Positions 43,755-53,010 of a stretch of 64,000 nucleotides of DNA are shown one piece after another (the first letter of the stretch is position 1; every line of letters starts with the position of its first letter). This DNA is from CAXBNB01 sp040151475 (lineage in GTDB: Bacteria; Bacteroidota; Bacteroidia; Cytophagales; Cyclobacteriaceae), in the NCBI RefSeq assembly GCF_040151475.1, contig NZ_JBDKWG010000142.1, positions 53,575 to 117,574 of the forward strand. Reading direction: 5' to 3'. Position numbers and translations under genes: made by a program. Under the pieces are notes generated by a model. That model was not told the origin of the DNA. It worked only from the letters and a program-made list of their open reading frames with translations, and made no database searches.

Positions 43755-44825
43755 ATGAAAAGAATAATTTTACTTGGCTTTTTTTTACTTCCTGCTTCTG
43801 GTATAGTGTTAGGGCAAACCATCTATACTTTGGACAGCACCAAATGCAAAGTAGATGGAGATTGTAATTGGAACGATGCTAGTAGCTGGTTTAAAAATGG
43901 TGTGGCTGCTGCCTCCGCTCCCGATGGAAACGAACCTTCAAATGGTGACATAATTCGTATTCCGACCCTTTCTTATATAGGTATTCAAGGTCAACCAAAT
44001 ACTACAGAAATTAATAATTCCGTAGTATTAAAAGTTTGGGGTAGCATTGATATATCTGGCAGCAATGCTCGATTGAAGCTACTAAATGGAAATTCTACTA
44101 TTCAATTGGGAGAAGGTGCTCATTTGGATGGAGGTGGAGATAATTCCGCAAGATTAAAAATTGGAGACACAGAAATTAAAGGCCCAATAATTGACAACTT
44201 AGCTTATCCAAACCAACTCACAGAAGATAATCTTGATGCCGGCGGATGTGCCCAAACTGGCGATTGTGATGATGACCCTCTCCCCATTGTACTTGGTAGT
44301 TTTGATATTTCTGTTCAGGACAATGATGTGGTATTAGAATGGGAAACTATCTCCGAAGAGAACTTTGACTTCTTCTCTATTGAGCGGTCTGAGGATGGGA
44401 AAAATTTCTATGAGATAGGCACTGTGCCCGGTCATGGCAATTCTACGGAAAGGATTCAATACAGTTACGTAGATGACAATCCTTTATTTGGTACTTCATT
44501 TTACAGATTAAATGCCATTGACTATGATGGTTCGTACGAAAAATTTCAATCATTATCTGTAGAATACGTTCCTAATGAACTCAATGCATCTATATATCCT
44601 AACCCGGGAAATGGGAAACATATAAATGTTTTGCTCGGCTTACCTATTGAAGCTAAACTTAAGACTATTTCTATTTATAATTTTAGTGGAGACTTAATCT
44701 TAACCGAGGAATTAAGCGTAGGCAGTAATCATTTCAATTTAGAACGTCAACTTCCTAAAGGGCTCTATTTTACCAAAATACTAATTGACAACTACTTTAT
44801 ATCGAAAAAACTCGTGGTAAACTAA
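43755..44825 (+). CDS. Secreted protein with type IX secretion C-terminal sorting domain
   Basis: The 356-residue product has a Sec signal (IILLGFFLLPASGIVLGQ). Its first half carries a Ser/Asn-rich beta segment (VDGDCNWNDASSWFKNG, GSIDISGSNARLKLLNGNST). A middle domain includes ENFDFFSIERSEDGKNFYEI, typical of fibronectin-type modules near T9SS signals. The last 75 residues, from NASIYPNPGNGKHINVLL to KGLYFTKILIDNYFISKKLVVN-type ending, match the Por/T9SS type A sorting domain that directs proteins through the type IX system to the cell surface. The ATG at 43755 is used because it starts directly before the signal peptide. No enzyme domain is recognised. Confidence 0.88.
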   Translation: MKRIILLGFFLLPASGIVLGQTIYTLDSTKCKVDGDCNWNDASSWFKNGVAAASAPDGNEPSNGDIIRIPTLSYIGIQGQPNTTEINNSVVLKVWGSIDISGSNARLKLLNGNSTIQLGEGAHLDGGGDNSARLKIGDTEIKGPIIDNLAYPNQLTEDNLDAGGCAQTGDCDDDPLPIVLGSFDISVQDNDVVLEWETISEENFDFFSIERSEDGKNFYEIGTVPGHGNSTERIQYSYVDDNPLFGTSFYRLNAIDYDGSYEKFQSLSVEYVPNELNASIYPNPGNGKHINVLLGLPIEAKLKTISIYNFSGDLILTEELSVGSNHFNLERQLPKGLYFTKILIDNYFISKKLVVN

Positions 44826-44869
44826 AAAAGTTCTCTCGCATCAACCTCACATTTTTAAGCATATCTTAT

Positions 44870-44900
44870 TTTGATTCACTCACTTAAGATATTATTTTTG
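44870..44900 (+). promoter_or_regulatory. Full-consensus Bacteroidota promoter before the truA operon
   Basis: TTTG (44870-44873), 19 bases, then TATTTTTG (44893-44900) fit the -33/-7 consensus exactly. Transcription should begin about seven bases further on, at or next to the ATG at 44908. The mRNA would then have little or no leader. Confidence 0.65.
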
Positions 44901-44907
44901 TTGGACA

Positions 44908-45126
44908 ATGGAAGACTACATAACATTTGAACAATACCTTGAGCAAAAGAAAATTAGTCTGGTAAAATTCAAAGAAGCTGAGCCTAACAAATACGAGGAG
45001 TTAGCCAAAGATTTTGGACAAATGAATCACAAAAGCTTTACAAATCAATACCTGTTTCTAATCAACCCAATAAGAAGAAAGTATTATATAGAACAGGATA
45101 TTAGTTCAGGTACTTTCGAAAAATAA
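44908..45126 (+). CDS. Small conserved protein upstream of truA
   Basis: The 72-residue product, starting MEDYITFEQYLEQKKIS, is charged, helical and soluble, with no signal or membrane segment. I recognise no named domain. It begins at the predicted transcription start of a full-consensus promoter, 20 bp before truA, and is the first gene of a run truA/ABC exporter/aroK. The frame, codon use and promoter placement make it a real gene. Its role is unknown; the neighbours suggest only general housekeeping expression. Confidence 0.8.
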   Translation: MEDYITFEQYLEQKKISLVKFKEAEPNKYEELAKDFGQMNHKSFTNQYLFLINPIRRKYYIEQDISSGTFEK

Positions 45127-45146
45127 GATTTCAATAAAACTATATA

Positions 45147-45893
45147 ATGCGATATTTTATTGAAATATCTTACAATGGTACGGCTTATCATGGCTGGCAA
45201 ATACAAAAAAATGCAACTAGTATTCAGGGAAAAATCAATGATGCCCTATCAAAAAAGCTTCGACTCACTACCACCTGCCTGGGTAGTGGCCGAACAGACA
45301 CAGGAGTGCATGCACTTGTACAAATAGCACAGTTTGATACAGAAGAACCTATCTCAGGCCGAGATAACTTTATTTTTCAACTAAACAGCATGCTGCCGAA
45401 TGACATCTCTGTAAACAATATAATTGAAGTAACTCAGGATGCGAGTGCCAGATTTGATGCTATCAGCAGGTCTTACCTCTATAAGGTACATTGCCGAAAA
45501 AATCCTTTTCTTGATGGCCGTTCTTATTTTTTCAGTCAGCCATTAGACATATATAAAATGAATGAAGCATGTAAATTGTTACATGACTGGACAGATTTTC
45601 AGGCGTTCAGTAAGGTACATACGGATGTTCATACATTTAATTGTAATATTTTAAAAGCTGAGTGGAAACGAGAGAACGACTTACTTACTTTTTCCGTTAC
45701 AGCCAATAGGTTTTTGAGAGGTATGGTTCGAGCCTTGGTAGGTACAATGTTAGATGTCGGTCAAAACAAAACATCACTGGAGAATTTTAAAGGGATTTTG
45801 ACGAGTAGAGACAGAAGAAATGCTGGTAGGTCTGTACCTGCATGTGGTCTGTACCTTAGCGATATTACCTATCCTGACAGTATTAAATTATAA
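45147..45893 (+). CDS. truA: tRNA pseudouridine synthase A
   Basis: TruA converts uridines 38-40 of the tRNA anticodon arm to pseudouridine. The 248-residue protein has the family start RYFIEISYNGTAYHGWQIQ, the catalytic motif GSGRTDTGVHALVQIAQF with the active Asp at about residue 52, and the C-terminal NRFLRGMVRALVGTMLDVG. Length is normal for the bacterial family. It is the second gene of the run beginning at 44908, with 20 bp before it and 23 bp after it to the ABC exporter. Assignment is firm. Confidence 0.96.
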   Translation: MRYFIEISYNGTAYHGWQIQKNATSIQGKINDALSKKLRLTTTCLGSGRTDTGVHALVQIAQFDTEEPISGRDNFIFQLNSMLPNDISVNNIIEVTQDASARFDAISRSYLYKVHCRKNPFLDGRSYFFSQPLDIYKMNEACKLLHDWTDFQAFSKVHTDVHTFNCNILKAEWKRENDLLTFSVTANRFLRGMVRALVGTMLDVGQNKTSLENFKGILTSRDRRNAGRSVPACGLYLSDITYPDSIKL

Positions 45894-45916
45894 ATTCATC
45901 TGCGAAACAATATTCA

Positions 45917-47680
45917 TTGGAAAAAGAAAAAACAAGTGGGAATATAGTAGATTTTGCCGTTCTTAAGAGGCTCTTTACTTTTGTTAAACCATATACCAAA
46001 CAATTTTATTTTCTGGTGATACTAACGGTTGCTTTGGCTGTTGTCATTCCCTTGAGGCCAAAGCTGATCCAATTGACTATTGATAATGAGTTGGCTACAG
46101 GTGATTATCATGGTTTGGTTACAATGATCATTGTATTGATTGCATTGTTGGTTTTACAAGCAATAGTCCAGTATCTTCATACTTATTTCTCAGGCTGGTT
46201 GGGACAGTATATTATTCGGGATATCAGGATCAAACTCTTTCGTCACATCCAAAACCTCAATCTGAGATTTTTTGACAAGACACCAATAGGACGGTTGGTC
46301 ACCCGAAATGTATCTGATATAGAAACACTGGCAGATGTTTTCAGTCAGGGTATAGCAGCTATGATTGGTGATTTACTCCAAATCATCGTCATCATGGCAT
46401 TTATGTTTTACACCGATTGGAAACTCACATTGGTCAGCCTATCTACTCTTCCAATACTCTTATTTTCGACTTACGTATTCAAAGAAAAAATAAAAACAGC
46501 TTTTAACGAGGTAAGATCGGCTGTTTCTAATTTGAATTCATTCGTACAAGAACACATTACCGGAATGAGCATCGTTCAAATATTCAATAGTGAAGAAAGG
46601 GAATTTGAAAAATTCAAAGAAATTAATACAGAACACAGAAGGGCTCATATCAAATCCGTAATGTATTATTCCGTTTATTTCCCGATTGCTGAAATTATAC
46701 AAGCCAGTGGCTTTGCTCTGGTAGTGTGGTATGGTGCAGGACAAGTTATTAGTGACAAATTAACATTCGGTGTGCTCATTGCCTTTATCATGTACATCAT
46801 GATGTTTTTCCGTCCTATCAGAATGATTGCTGATCGATTCAATACGCTTCAGATGGGAATTGTGAGTTCAACCAGGATAATGAAATTGCTGGATAGCAAA
46901 GATCATATTCCAAACAATGGTAAGCACTCTCCAGAGACGATTGATGGCAAAGTAGAATTCAGTCATGTCCACTTTGCATATGACAATGAAAATTTTGTAT
47001 TACAAGATATTTCATTTCAAGTCAGCCCCGGAGAAACTGTAGCTTTTGTAGGGGCAACCGGCGCAGGAAAATCTTCAGTGATCAACTTGCTAAGCAGGTT
47101 TTATGACATCCAAAAGGGGAGTATAAAAATAGATGATGTACTTGTCGAAGAGTATAATATCAATTCTCTTCGACGGTATATCGGTGTGGTATTGCAGGAT
47201 GTTTTTCTTTTTTCTGACACCATCTCCAACAACATTACGCTTGGAAATCCTGATATTACCCATGAAAAAGTGATCCATGCCGCCGAATTGGTAGGAGCCA
47301 GAGAATTTATAGAACAGCTTCCAGGCGGATTTGATTATAACGTAATGGAAAGGGGAGCAACCCTGTCAGTTGGACAAAGGCAACTGATCAGTTTTGTCCG
47401 GGCAATGGTTTATGATCCTAAAATTATAGTACTCGATGAAGCAACTTCATCAGTAGATACTGAAACGGAAGAACTGATCCAAAGTGCCATTGGAAAATTA
47501 ATGAAAGGTAGGACTTCAATCGTTATTGCCCATCGACTCTCTACAATTCAAAATGCAGACAAGATTATTGTATTGGACAAAGGGGAGATAAAAGAAGTAG
47601 GTACCCACGACACATTGCTTACAAAAAACGGTTTCTATGCCCAGCTATACAAAATGCAGTACAAAGAAGTGGTCGTCTAA
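45917..47680 (+). CDS. ABC exporter, fused permease and ATPase (MsbA-like)
   Basis: The 587-residue protein has an N-terminal six-helix exporter domain (starting near FTFVKPYTKQFYFLVILTVA) and a C-terminal ATPase. The ATPase shows Walker A GATGAGKSS, a signature loop TLSVGQRQ instead of the usual LSGGQ, Walker B IIVLDEATSSVD and the switch His in IAHRLS. It would work as a dimer exporting lipids, peptides or drugs; MsbA-type lipid export is plausible but not proven. The start is TTG at 45917, because no ATG or GTG occurs early enough in frame to keep the first helix. It follows truA by 23 bp and precedes aroK. Confidence 0.92.
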   Translation: MEKEKTSGNIVDFAVLKRLFTFVKPYTKQFYFLVILTVALAVVIPLRPKLIQLTIDNELATGDYHGLVTMIIVLIALLVLQAIVQYLHTYFSGWLGQYIIRDIRIKLFRHIQNLNLRFFDKTPIGRLVTRNVSDIETLADVFSQGIAAMIGDLLQIIVIMAFMFYTDWKLTLVSLSTLPILLFSTYVFKEKIKTAFNEVRSAVSNLNSFVQEHITGMSIVQIFNSEEREFEKFKEINTEHRRAHIKSVMYYSVYFPIAEIIQASGFALVVWYGAGQVISDKLTFGVLIAFIMYIMMFFRPIRMIADRFNTLQMGIVSSTRIMKLLDSKDHIPNNGKHSPETIDGKVEFSHVHFAYDNENFVLQDISFQVSPGETVAFVGATGAGKSSVINLLSRFYDIQKGSIKIDDVLVEEYNINSLRRYIGVVLQDVFLFSDTISNNITLGNPDITHEKVIHAAELVGAREFIEQLPGGFDYNVMERGATLSVGQRQLISFVRAMVYDPKIIVLDEATSSVDTETEELIQSAIGKLMKGRTSIVIAHRLSTIQNADKIIVLDKGEIKEVGTHDTLLTKNGFYAQLYKMQYKEVVV

Positions 47681-47731
47681 GCCATAGCACTTAAATTTGA
47701 TGACTATTTTGAATATGATTACTCAAAAACA

Positions 47732-48259
47732 TTGAACTTACCGAAAAAAATATTTCTTGTTGGCCTTCCAGGCAGTGGCAAAACCACATTCGGTAAAATG
47801 CTGTCCGATAAATTGAAAATTCCGTTTATCGACTTAGATAGTCAGATTGTTGAAAATCAACAAATGTCTATTCCTGAAATTTTCAAATCGAAAGGAGAAG
47901 AGGAATTTAGGATAATTGAAAGAAACAACCTCAAACTGACAATCGAAAACAACAACCAATTTTTGTTGGCAACTGGCGGTGGTGCTCCTTGTTTTTTCGA
48001 TAACATGGCTACTATGATTTCATCAGGGTTTGTTATCTTCTTGAATGAAAATATAGATGAAATAGTAAGCCGTGTACTGACAGAAAAAAACACTCGCCCA
48101 TTGATCGAAAAAACAGACAATAAGTCAATGTCACAAAACTTAAAGAATCTTTACGAAAAGAGACTGCCTTATTATTCTCAATCACATATCACACTCAATC
48201 CAAACGAAATCAAGGTAGGAGTAGCTTTAAAAAAATTAAATGCTTATTCCATGTCTTAG
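47732..48259 (+). CDS. aroK: Shikimate kinase
   Basis: Shikimate kinase phosphorylates shikimate at the 3-hydroxyl in aromatic amino-acid synthesis. The 175-residue protein shows Walker A GLPGSGKTTF (about residues 10-19), the shikimate-binding DLDSQIVENQ and FRIIERNNL, the glycine loop ATGGGAPCF, and the lid Arg in NTRPLIE. Length is typical. The only suitable start before the P-loop is the TTG at 47732, giving MNLPKKIFLVGLPGSGK. It ends the run that starts at 44908, and its stop overlaps by four bases the stop of the convergent FadL-like gene. Confidence 0.95.
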   Translation: MNLPKKIFLVGLPGSGKTTFGKMLSDKLKIPFIDLDSQIVENQQMSIPEIFKSKGEEEFRIIERNNLKLTIENNNQFLLATGGGAPCFFDNMATMISSGFVIFLNENIDEIVSRVLTEKNTRPLIEKTDNKSMSQNLKNLYEKRLPYYSQSHITLNPNEIKVGVALKKLNAYSMS

Positions 48260-49854
48260 AATTTGAATCCAACAGTTACCGCCACATTGGTTGAACTATT
48301 TTTCACTCCAGCCAACGGCTCTGAACCATCTCCAAGATTATAGGGAGCAAATAAAGCATCCGATTTAGTACTAGTAACCGCTAAATCTACGTAATAATCC
48401 CGAACCCTATATCCTATACCTCCTGAAATACGCCTAATACTGTGGTCAATATTGGTATTGGTGTAAGGGTCTGCCTGATAAGAATACCCAGCCCTAAACC
48501 TGAATATGTCAAACCTAAATTCACCTCCCAATCTTAAGTTTGTAGTTGATTTATATAAATTGTTTATACTTCTATTATCCGCTGTAACAGAAAAATCATT
48601 GGACTTAAGTTGTGCATTTGAATAATCAACAAACTCAACATCTCCAGTAAGGAATCCACTTTTTCCTAAGAAAAAAGCCAAACCCATGCTCAGTTTCGAT
48701 GGAGACCTTAAACTATAATTAGAAATTATCAAATCACTCTGATCACTAATTTCCCCTAGGCCTATTACTTCTCCACCCACATCATAAGAATAAGAAGAAT
48801 TCCAATTTGTGGTAAATAGATAATCACTTTCTTCATTCAATGAACTAAAAGTTGGAGTAACATAGCTCAACCCTACTCTTAAAAAATCAACTGGCCTTAC
48901 AATTACTCCTGCGGTGGCATTAATACCAATACCATTGATTCTTAGCCTATCATCAATCCGTAATTCATTGATAAGGTCATCTATAGAACCATCCTCAAAA
49001 GCAAACTGATCTTCGATGAAAGTTCTTTCCCTCGTATAGCTAATACTTTGAATGCCTAGTCCGCCTCCAAAATAAAATAAATCATCATAATTTGCTCCGT
49101 AAGAAATATTCCATTGATACTGCGCTCCTCTTGACCTCACAGACCCGGATTGTCGAGGAAGGGATGAAGGATTGGATTCTCGCCCAAATGGTGATCCATA
49201 CCCCTCATATACACCGTCTCCCGGATTCGGATAGATCACTCCATTGTCTTCTATATAGTAAGGTTCGCTTGTGGGCAAATCGTAATCTGCCAAATCAATT
49301 AAAAAATGGTCGTAAGCTATGGCCTCCTGCCCTGATAAGTTTCCAGGGTTTGTAACCCCTGCGGTTTCTATAAATGAGTCGATAATTGAATTATCATTAC
49401 TGAAGCCTTCGAAATTGAACTCATTGTGAAAATCATTTATTCTTTGAAATGACAAAGAAAATGAACCTCCTCTGAATTTGCCGGATTCAATATCTCTTTT
49501 GGTACTGTTAAAAACAACACCCATGTTATTGATATTGAAGTTGTTTTTAAAAGTATTCGTAGAATTTCCTCGAAATTGAGTATCTGACTCATGAAAATTA
49601 AATGAGGGGGTGAAAGAAAAAACTGAGTTATTGAAAAAACCTAACCCGGCAGGGTTAGAATTTGCCGAACTAATATCTCCTCCAAGAGCGATATGGCTGC
49701 CTCCTATTCCTTGTATTCTTGCCGTTCCTCCAGGATTTGTTCTGCTAAATAAAAGAGCCTCATTATATATACCAAATGATCCGGGCTCTACCTGTGCCAG
49801 TGCTGAAATTGAGCATAGCAATATCATTAAACCTAAACTGATTAGACTTTTCAT
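48256..49854 (-). CDS. OmpP1/FadL-like outer-membrane transport barrel
   Basis: The 532-residue protein has a signal peptide (LMILLCSISALAQ) and the start of the OmpP1/FadL/TodX-like barrels (GGTARIQGIGGSHIALGGDI, then SSANSNPAGLGFF). Strands continue to the final VAVTVGFKF, a normal barrel end. Proteins of this group move hydrophobic molecules such as long-chain fatty acids across the outer membrane, or serve related roles; the ligand here is unknown. It is 64 bp downstream of the low-complexity envelope gene and may be transcribed with it. An enoyl-CoA hydratase elsewhere in the window would fit fatty-acid use, but no direct link is shown. Confidence 0.85.
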   Translation of the reverse strand: MKSLISLGLMILLCSISALAQVEPGSFGIYNEALLFSRTNPGGTARIQGIGGSHIALGGDISSANSNPAGLGFFNNSVFSFTPSFNFHESDTQFRGNSTNTFKNNFNINNMGVVFNSTKRDIESGKFRGGSFSLSFQRINDFHNEFNFEGFSNDNSIIDSFIETAGVTNPGNLSGQEAIAYDHFLIDLADYDLPTSEPYYIEDNGVIYPNPGDGVYEGYGSPFGRESNPSSLPRQSGSVRSRGAQYQWNISYGANYDDLFYFGGGLGIQSISYTRERTFIEDQFAFEDGSIDDLINELRIDDRLRINGIGINATAGVIVRPVDFLRVGLSYVTPTFSSLNEESDYLFTTNWNSSYSYDVGGEVIGLGEISDQSDLIISNYSLRSPSKLSMGLAFFLGKSGFLTGDVEFVDYSNAQLKSNDFSVTADNRSINNLYKSTTNLRLGGEFRFDIFRFRAGYSYQADPYTNTNIDHSIRRISGGIGYRVRDYYVDLAVTSTKSDALFAPYNLGDGSEPLAGVKNSSTNVAVTVGFKF

Positions 49855-49918
49855 TTTTAATGAGCGTTTTAAGTTTTGTATTTAGTCTGAAGATTAGTTA
49901 GTTGCCTATCCTCACATA

Positions 49919-51400
49919 TTATCTTCGAGACCTGCTTGTCCCGGATGAGCTTCCTCCAGATATGCTTCTGCTTGGACTAGAGCCTGATGATGACCTACCC
50001 CCACTATAGCTACTTCCTGAAGAAGAACTACCGCCTGTTGAAAAAATACTCCTACTCCCTGAACTACTTCTTGTATTAGTATTATAGTTGGTTCTGGGAG
50101 CAATCGATTTATTAGTTGTAGAATATCTCCTTGTAGAGCTATTGGTAGAACTATTGTTGATAGAACGACTATTATTAGACCTGGTAGTTGTAGAAGGCCT
50201 ACTATAGCTATTTGTTTGCTGATACCTACTAGAAGAACGAGAGTCTATACTGCTCTTGCTTTGAGGAGTATAATTTGTACTGTTTGAATATCTAATGCTT
50301 CTTCTGGTCACATCTGATGAATTACTTGAATTCACCACGGTTCTATTGCTTACTTTATAAGAGTTCTGAGACCTGGTTAGATACTCATTTTGAGTACTCG
50401 AAAAGTTTCGTGTTCTACCATTGGTAGGAGTATTGTTTACAATAACATTGTTGTTATTGTTGGTAGTCATTCGTCCTCCTCTTGATGAAGAAGCCACAGA
50501 TGATGTAGTAGATGGCCTGGCAGCAACACTACTTCTTGAATTACCAGTTTGCACTGATGACCCTCTCAGGTTTCTGCCTCCTCTAACAACGTTTCTAGTA
50601 GAATAACTAACATGATCTCCATAACCATTGCCGTAATAGCCACCATAGTAATTACCATAATTATAGGCATAATAAGGTCTTGCCCATCTATTACCATAGT
50701 ATCTTGGATAATAGCTATAAGCATATCCTCCATAGAATGGATCATAAAAACTGTTGAATGGACTATAAAATGGATCATAGAATGAGCTATAATATGGCCT
50801 AGAGTAAAATCCATTACCAAATCCAAACGTCAAACTAAAAGCACTTGACCAACCGTACCATGGGCTATATCCAATACTAAAAGCTGAACCATACCTATTC
50901 CAAGGATCATTGTAAAAATTATTATTAAACCTGCTTCCACCCACATATCCATTATAATAATTGTTGTTGATAACAGTAGGGCTTTCGTCACGTGTATATT
51001 TATCCGAGTTGTAATCATCTGTATAGTAATCCTGGCTACTGTATGTAGCATTGTCATACTCCTGAGAATCATTATCAGCAGAGCTTTTTGCCTGAGTCTT
51101 ATACTTCTCAATGTATTCAGGGTTTACTTCTTTGGCAGAATATGAGTTTGTGCTATAAGTATTGTTCCTATAGGATTGATACGTTTGTTGAGCTTCGTTG
51201 GAATCAACATTGGCTAAGTCTGTCGATTGATACTGCTGGTTTACAGTACTGGCAGATAGAGGCTTTTCAGCTTTCACACGATCTTTAGATGAAAAGTACA
51301 TGTCATCGTATTCTGACGACTGGGCATTTATGGTTGTACCAAAGCCGGATACTACTACGGCTGCACAACTTGCGATGATTCTTATTTTTAGTGATTTCAT
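49919..51400 (-). CDS. Low-complexity secreted envelope protein, Tyr/Gly/Asn- then Ser/Arg-rich
   Basis: The 493-residue product starts at the ATG at 51400, directly before a signal peptide (IIASCAAVVVSGFGTTINAQ) and four bases after a strong AGGAGGG ribosome-binding site. After an acidic/Tyr-rich stretch (QEYDNATYSSQDYYTDDYNS), residues about 160-270 are dominated by aromatic and Gly residues (FYDPFYGGYAYSYYPRYYGN). The C-terminal 220 residues are Ser, Arg, Thr and Asn with almost no hydrophobic residue. No domain is recognised. Such composition suggests a disordered, sticky surface or periplasmic protein. It may be transcribed with the FadL-like gene 64 bp downstream. Confidence 0.82.
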   Translation of the reverse strand: MKSLKIRIIASCAAVVVSGFGTTINAQSSEYDDMYFSSKDRVKAEKPLSASTVNQQYQSTDLANVDSNEAQQTYQSYRNNTYSTNSYSAKEVNPEYIEKYKTQAKSSADNDSQEYDNATYSSQDYYTDDYNSDKYTRDESPTVINNNYYNGYVGGSRFNNNFYNDPWNRYGSAFSIGYSPWYGWSSAFSLTFGFGNGFYSRPYYSSFYDPFYSPFNSFYDPFYGGYAYSYYPRYYGNRWARPYYAYNYGNYYGGYYGNGYGDHVSYSTRNVVRGGRNLRGSSVQTGNSRSSVAARPSTTSSVASSSRGGRMTTNNNNNVIVNNTPTNGRTRNFSSTQNEYLTRSQNSYKVSNRTVVNSSNSSDVTRRSIRYSNSTNYTPQSKSSIDSRSSSRYQQTNSYSRPSTTTRSNNSRSINNSSTNSSTRRYSTTNKSIAPRTNYNTNTRSSSGSRSIFSTGGSSSSGSSYSGGRSSSGSSPSRSISGGSSSGTSRSRR

Positions 51401-51404
51401 TTTA

Positions 51405-51411
51405 CCCTCCT
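51405..51411 (-). promoter_or_regulatory. Strong Shine-Dalgarno sequence fixing the start at 51400
   Basis: On the minus strand AGGAGGG lies four bases before the ATG at 51400. Strong sites like this are uncommon in Bacteroidota, where most genes in this window show none. It decides the start against the in-frame codon 16 residues upstream. Confidence 0.7.
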
Positions 51412-51453
51412 TTTTTAAAGCCAAACATTGATTTTTATTATACGACAAAAAAC

Positions 51454-51461
51454 TATATTTG
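51454..51461 (+). promoter_or_regulatory. Candidate -7 promoter element for proS
   Basis: TATATTTG matches TAnnTTTG, with a TTG at 51428-51430 somewhat far upstream (23 bp). It would leave a leader of about 65 bases before the proS ATG at 51531. Confidence 0.4.
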
Positions 51462-51530
51462 TGCCCCCATAACGGGATTATTTTTCTTCAGTATAAACAC
51501 AATATCCATACCAACTTTTAAATATAACAA

Positions 51531-53009
51531 ATGAGCAAGGGTTTACCAAAAAGAAGTGAGGACTATTCTCAGTGGTATAATGAACTAGTAAAAAAAGCAG
51601 ATCTAGCAGAAAACTCCCCTGTAAGAGGCTGTATGGTGATAAAACCCTTTGGATTTTCTATTTGGGAAAAAATGCAAAGTGCCTTAGATGCCAAATTTAA
51701 GGACACTGGACACGAAAATGCATACTTTCCACTTTTTATACCAAAATCATACTTAAGTAAGGAAGCCGACCATGTGGAGGGCTTTGCGAAAGAATGTGCG
51801 GTGGTTACTCACTACAGATTGAAAAATGCTGAAGATGGTTCCGGAGTAATAGTTGATCCAGAAGCCAAGCTCGAAGAAGAACTAATTGTTAGACCTACCT
51901 CCGAAACTGTAATTTGGAGCACTTATAAAAACTGGATTCAATCCTACAGAGATTTACCTTTACTGATCAACCAATGGGCCAATGTAGTACGGTGGGAAAT
52001 GAGAACAAGGCTCTTTTTGAGAACTACAGAATTTCTATGGCAAGAAGGGCATACTGCACATGCTACAAAACAAGAGGCAATTGATGAAACCCGACAAATT
52101 CTGGATGTATATGCTGATTTCGTTGAGCAGCACATGGCATTACCAGTGCTCAAAGGTGTGAAAACAGAAAGCGAAAGGTTCGCCGGTGCTGTTGACACTT
52201 ATTGTATTGAAACACTAATGCAAGATGGAAAAGCACTACAAGCAGGAACTTCCCATTTCTTAGGACAGAATTTCGCAAAAGCTTTTGATGTAAAATTTAC
52301 GAATCAGGAAGGAAAACTTGACTTGGTCTGGGGTACATCCTGGGGTGTGAGCACCAGATTGATGGGAGCACTTATTATGGCTCACTCTGATGACAATGGT
52401 TTGGTATTGCCTCCTCGTTTAGCTCCATTTCAGGTTGTAATTGTACCTATTTTCAAAAATGATGAGCAACTTGAGGCCATTGAGAAAAAAGCAAATGAAA
52501 TCAAGGAAAACCTTAAAGCAAAAGGAATTGTTGTAAAGTACGATGGCCGCAAAACACATAAACCCGGATGGAAATTTGCGGAATATGAGTTGAAGGGAAT
52601 TCCCGTTAGAATAGCAATTGGTCCCAAAGACTTGGAAAATAATACTGTAGAAGTTGCCAGAAGAGACTTGTTAGAAAAAAACATTATCCCACTGGATGAT
52701 CAATTTTCCACTGGTATAGAAACATTGCTGGCAGATATTCATCAAACCATTTATAAAAAAGCAGAACAATTTAGAGCTGACAATACACACCATGCAGATA
52801 GCTACAATGAATTTAAAGACATTATAAAAAATAAGGGTGGGTTTATTTACGCTCACTGGGATGGTACACCAGAAACCGAAGAAAAAATTAAAGAAGAAAC
52901 CAAAGCTACAATTCGTTGTATTCCTTTAGATTACGGTGGTGAAACAGGTAAATGCATTTACTCTGGAAATCCATCTAAAGGAAGAGTAATTTTTGCCAAA
53001 GCTTATTGA
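51531..53009 (+). CDS. proS: Prolyl-tRNA synthetase, archaeal/eukaryotic type
   Basis: ProS charges tRNA-Pro with proline. The 492-residue enzyme is the shorter form without the bacterial editing insertion and has the C-terminal zinc-type extension of the archaeal/eukaryotic class. Visible class II motifs are RGCMVIKPFGFSIWEKMQ, the motif 2 region VVRWEMRTRLFLRTTEFLWQEGHTAH (first half up to TEFLWQ) and the motif 3 segment WGTSWGVSTRLMGALIMAHS. This form is usual in Bacteroidota. It ends one base before the start of the NfeD gene and is followed by floA, so the three may share transcripts. Assignment is firm. Confidence 0.96.
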   Translation: MSKGLPKRSEDYSQWYNELVKKADLAENSPVRGCMVIKPFGFSIWEKMQSALDAKFKDTGHENAYFPLFIPKSYLSKEADHVEGFAKECAVVTHYRLKNAEDGSGVIVDPEAKLEEELIVRPTSETVIWSTYKNWIQSYRDLPLLINQWANVVRWEMRTRLFLRTTEFLWQEGHTAHATKQEAIDETRQILDVYADFVEQHMALPVLKGVKTESERFAGAVDTYCIETLMQDGKALQAGTSHFLGQNFAKAFDVKFTNQEGKLDLVWGTSWGVSTRLMGALIMAHSDDNGLVLPPRLAPFQVVIVPIFKNDEQLEAIEKKANEIKENLKAKGIVVKYDGRKTHKPGWKFAEYELKGIPVRIAIGPKDLENNTVEVARRDLLEKNIIPLDDQFSTGIETLLADIHQTIYKKAEQFRADNTHHADSYNEFKDIIKNKGGFIYAHWDGTPETEEKIKEETKATIRCIPLDYGGETGKCIYSGNPSKGRVIFAKAY

Positions 53010-53010
53010 A

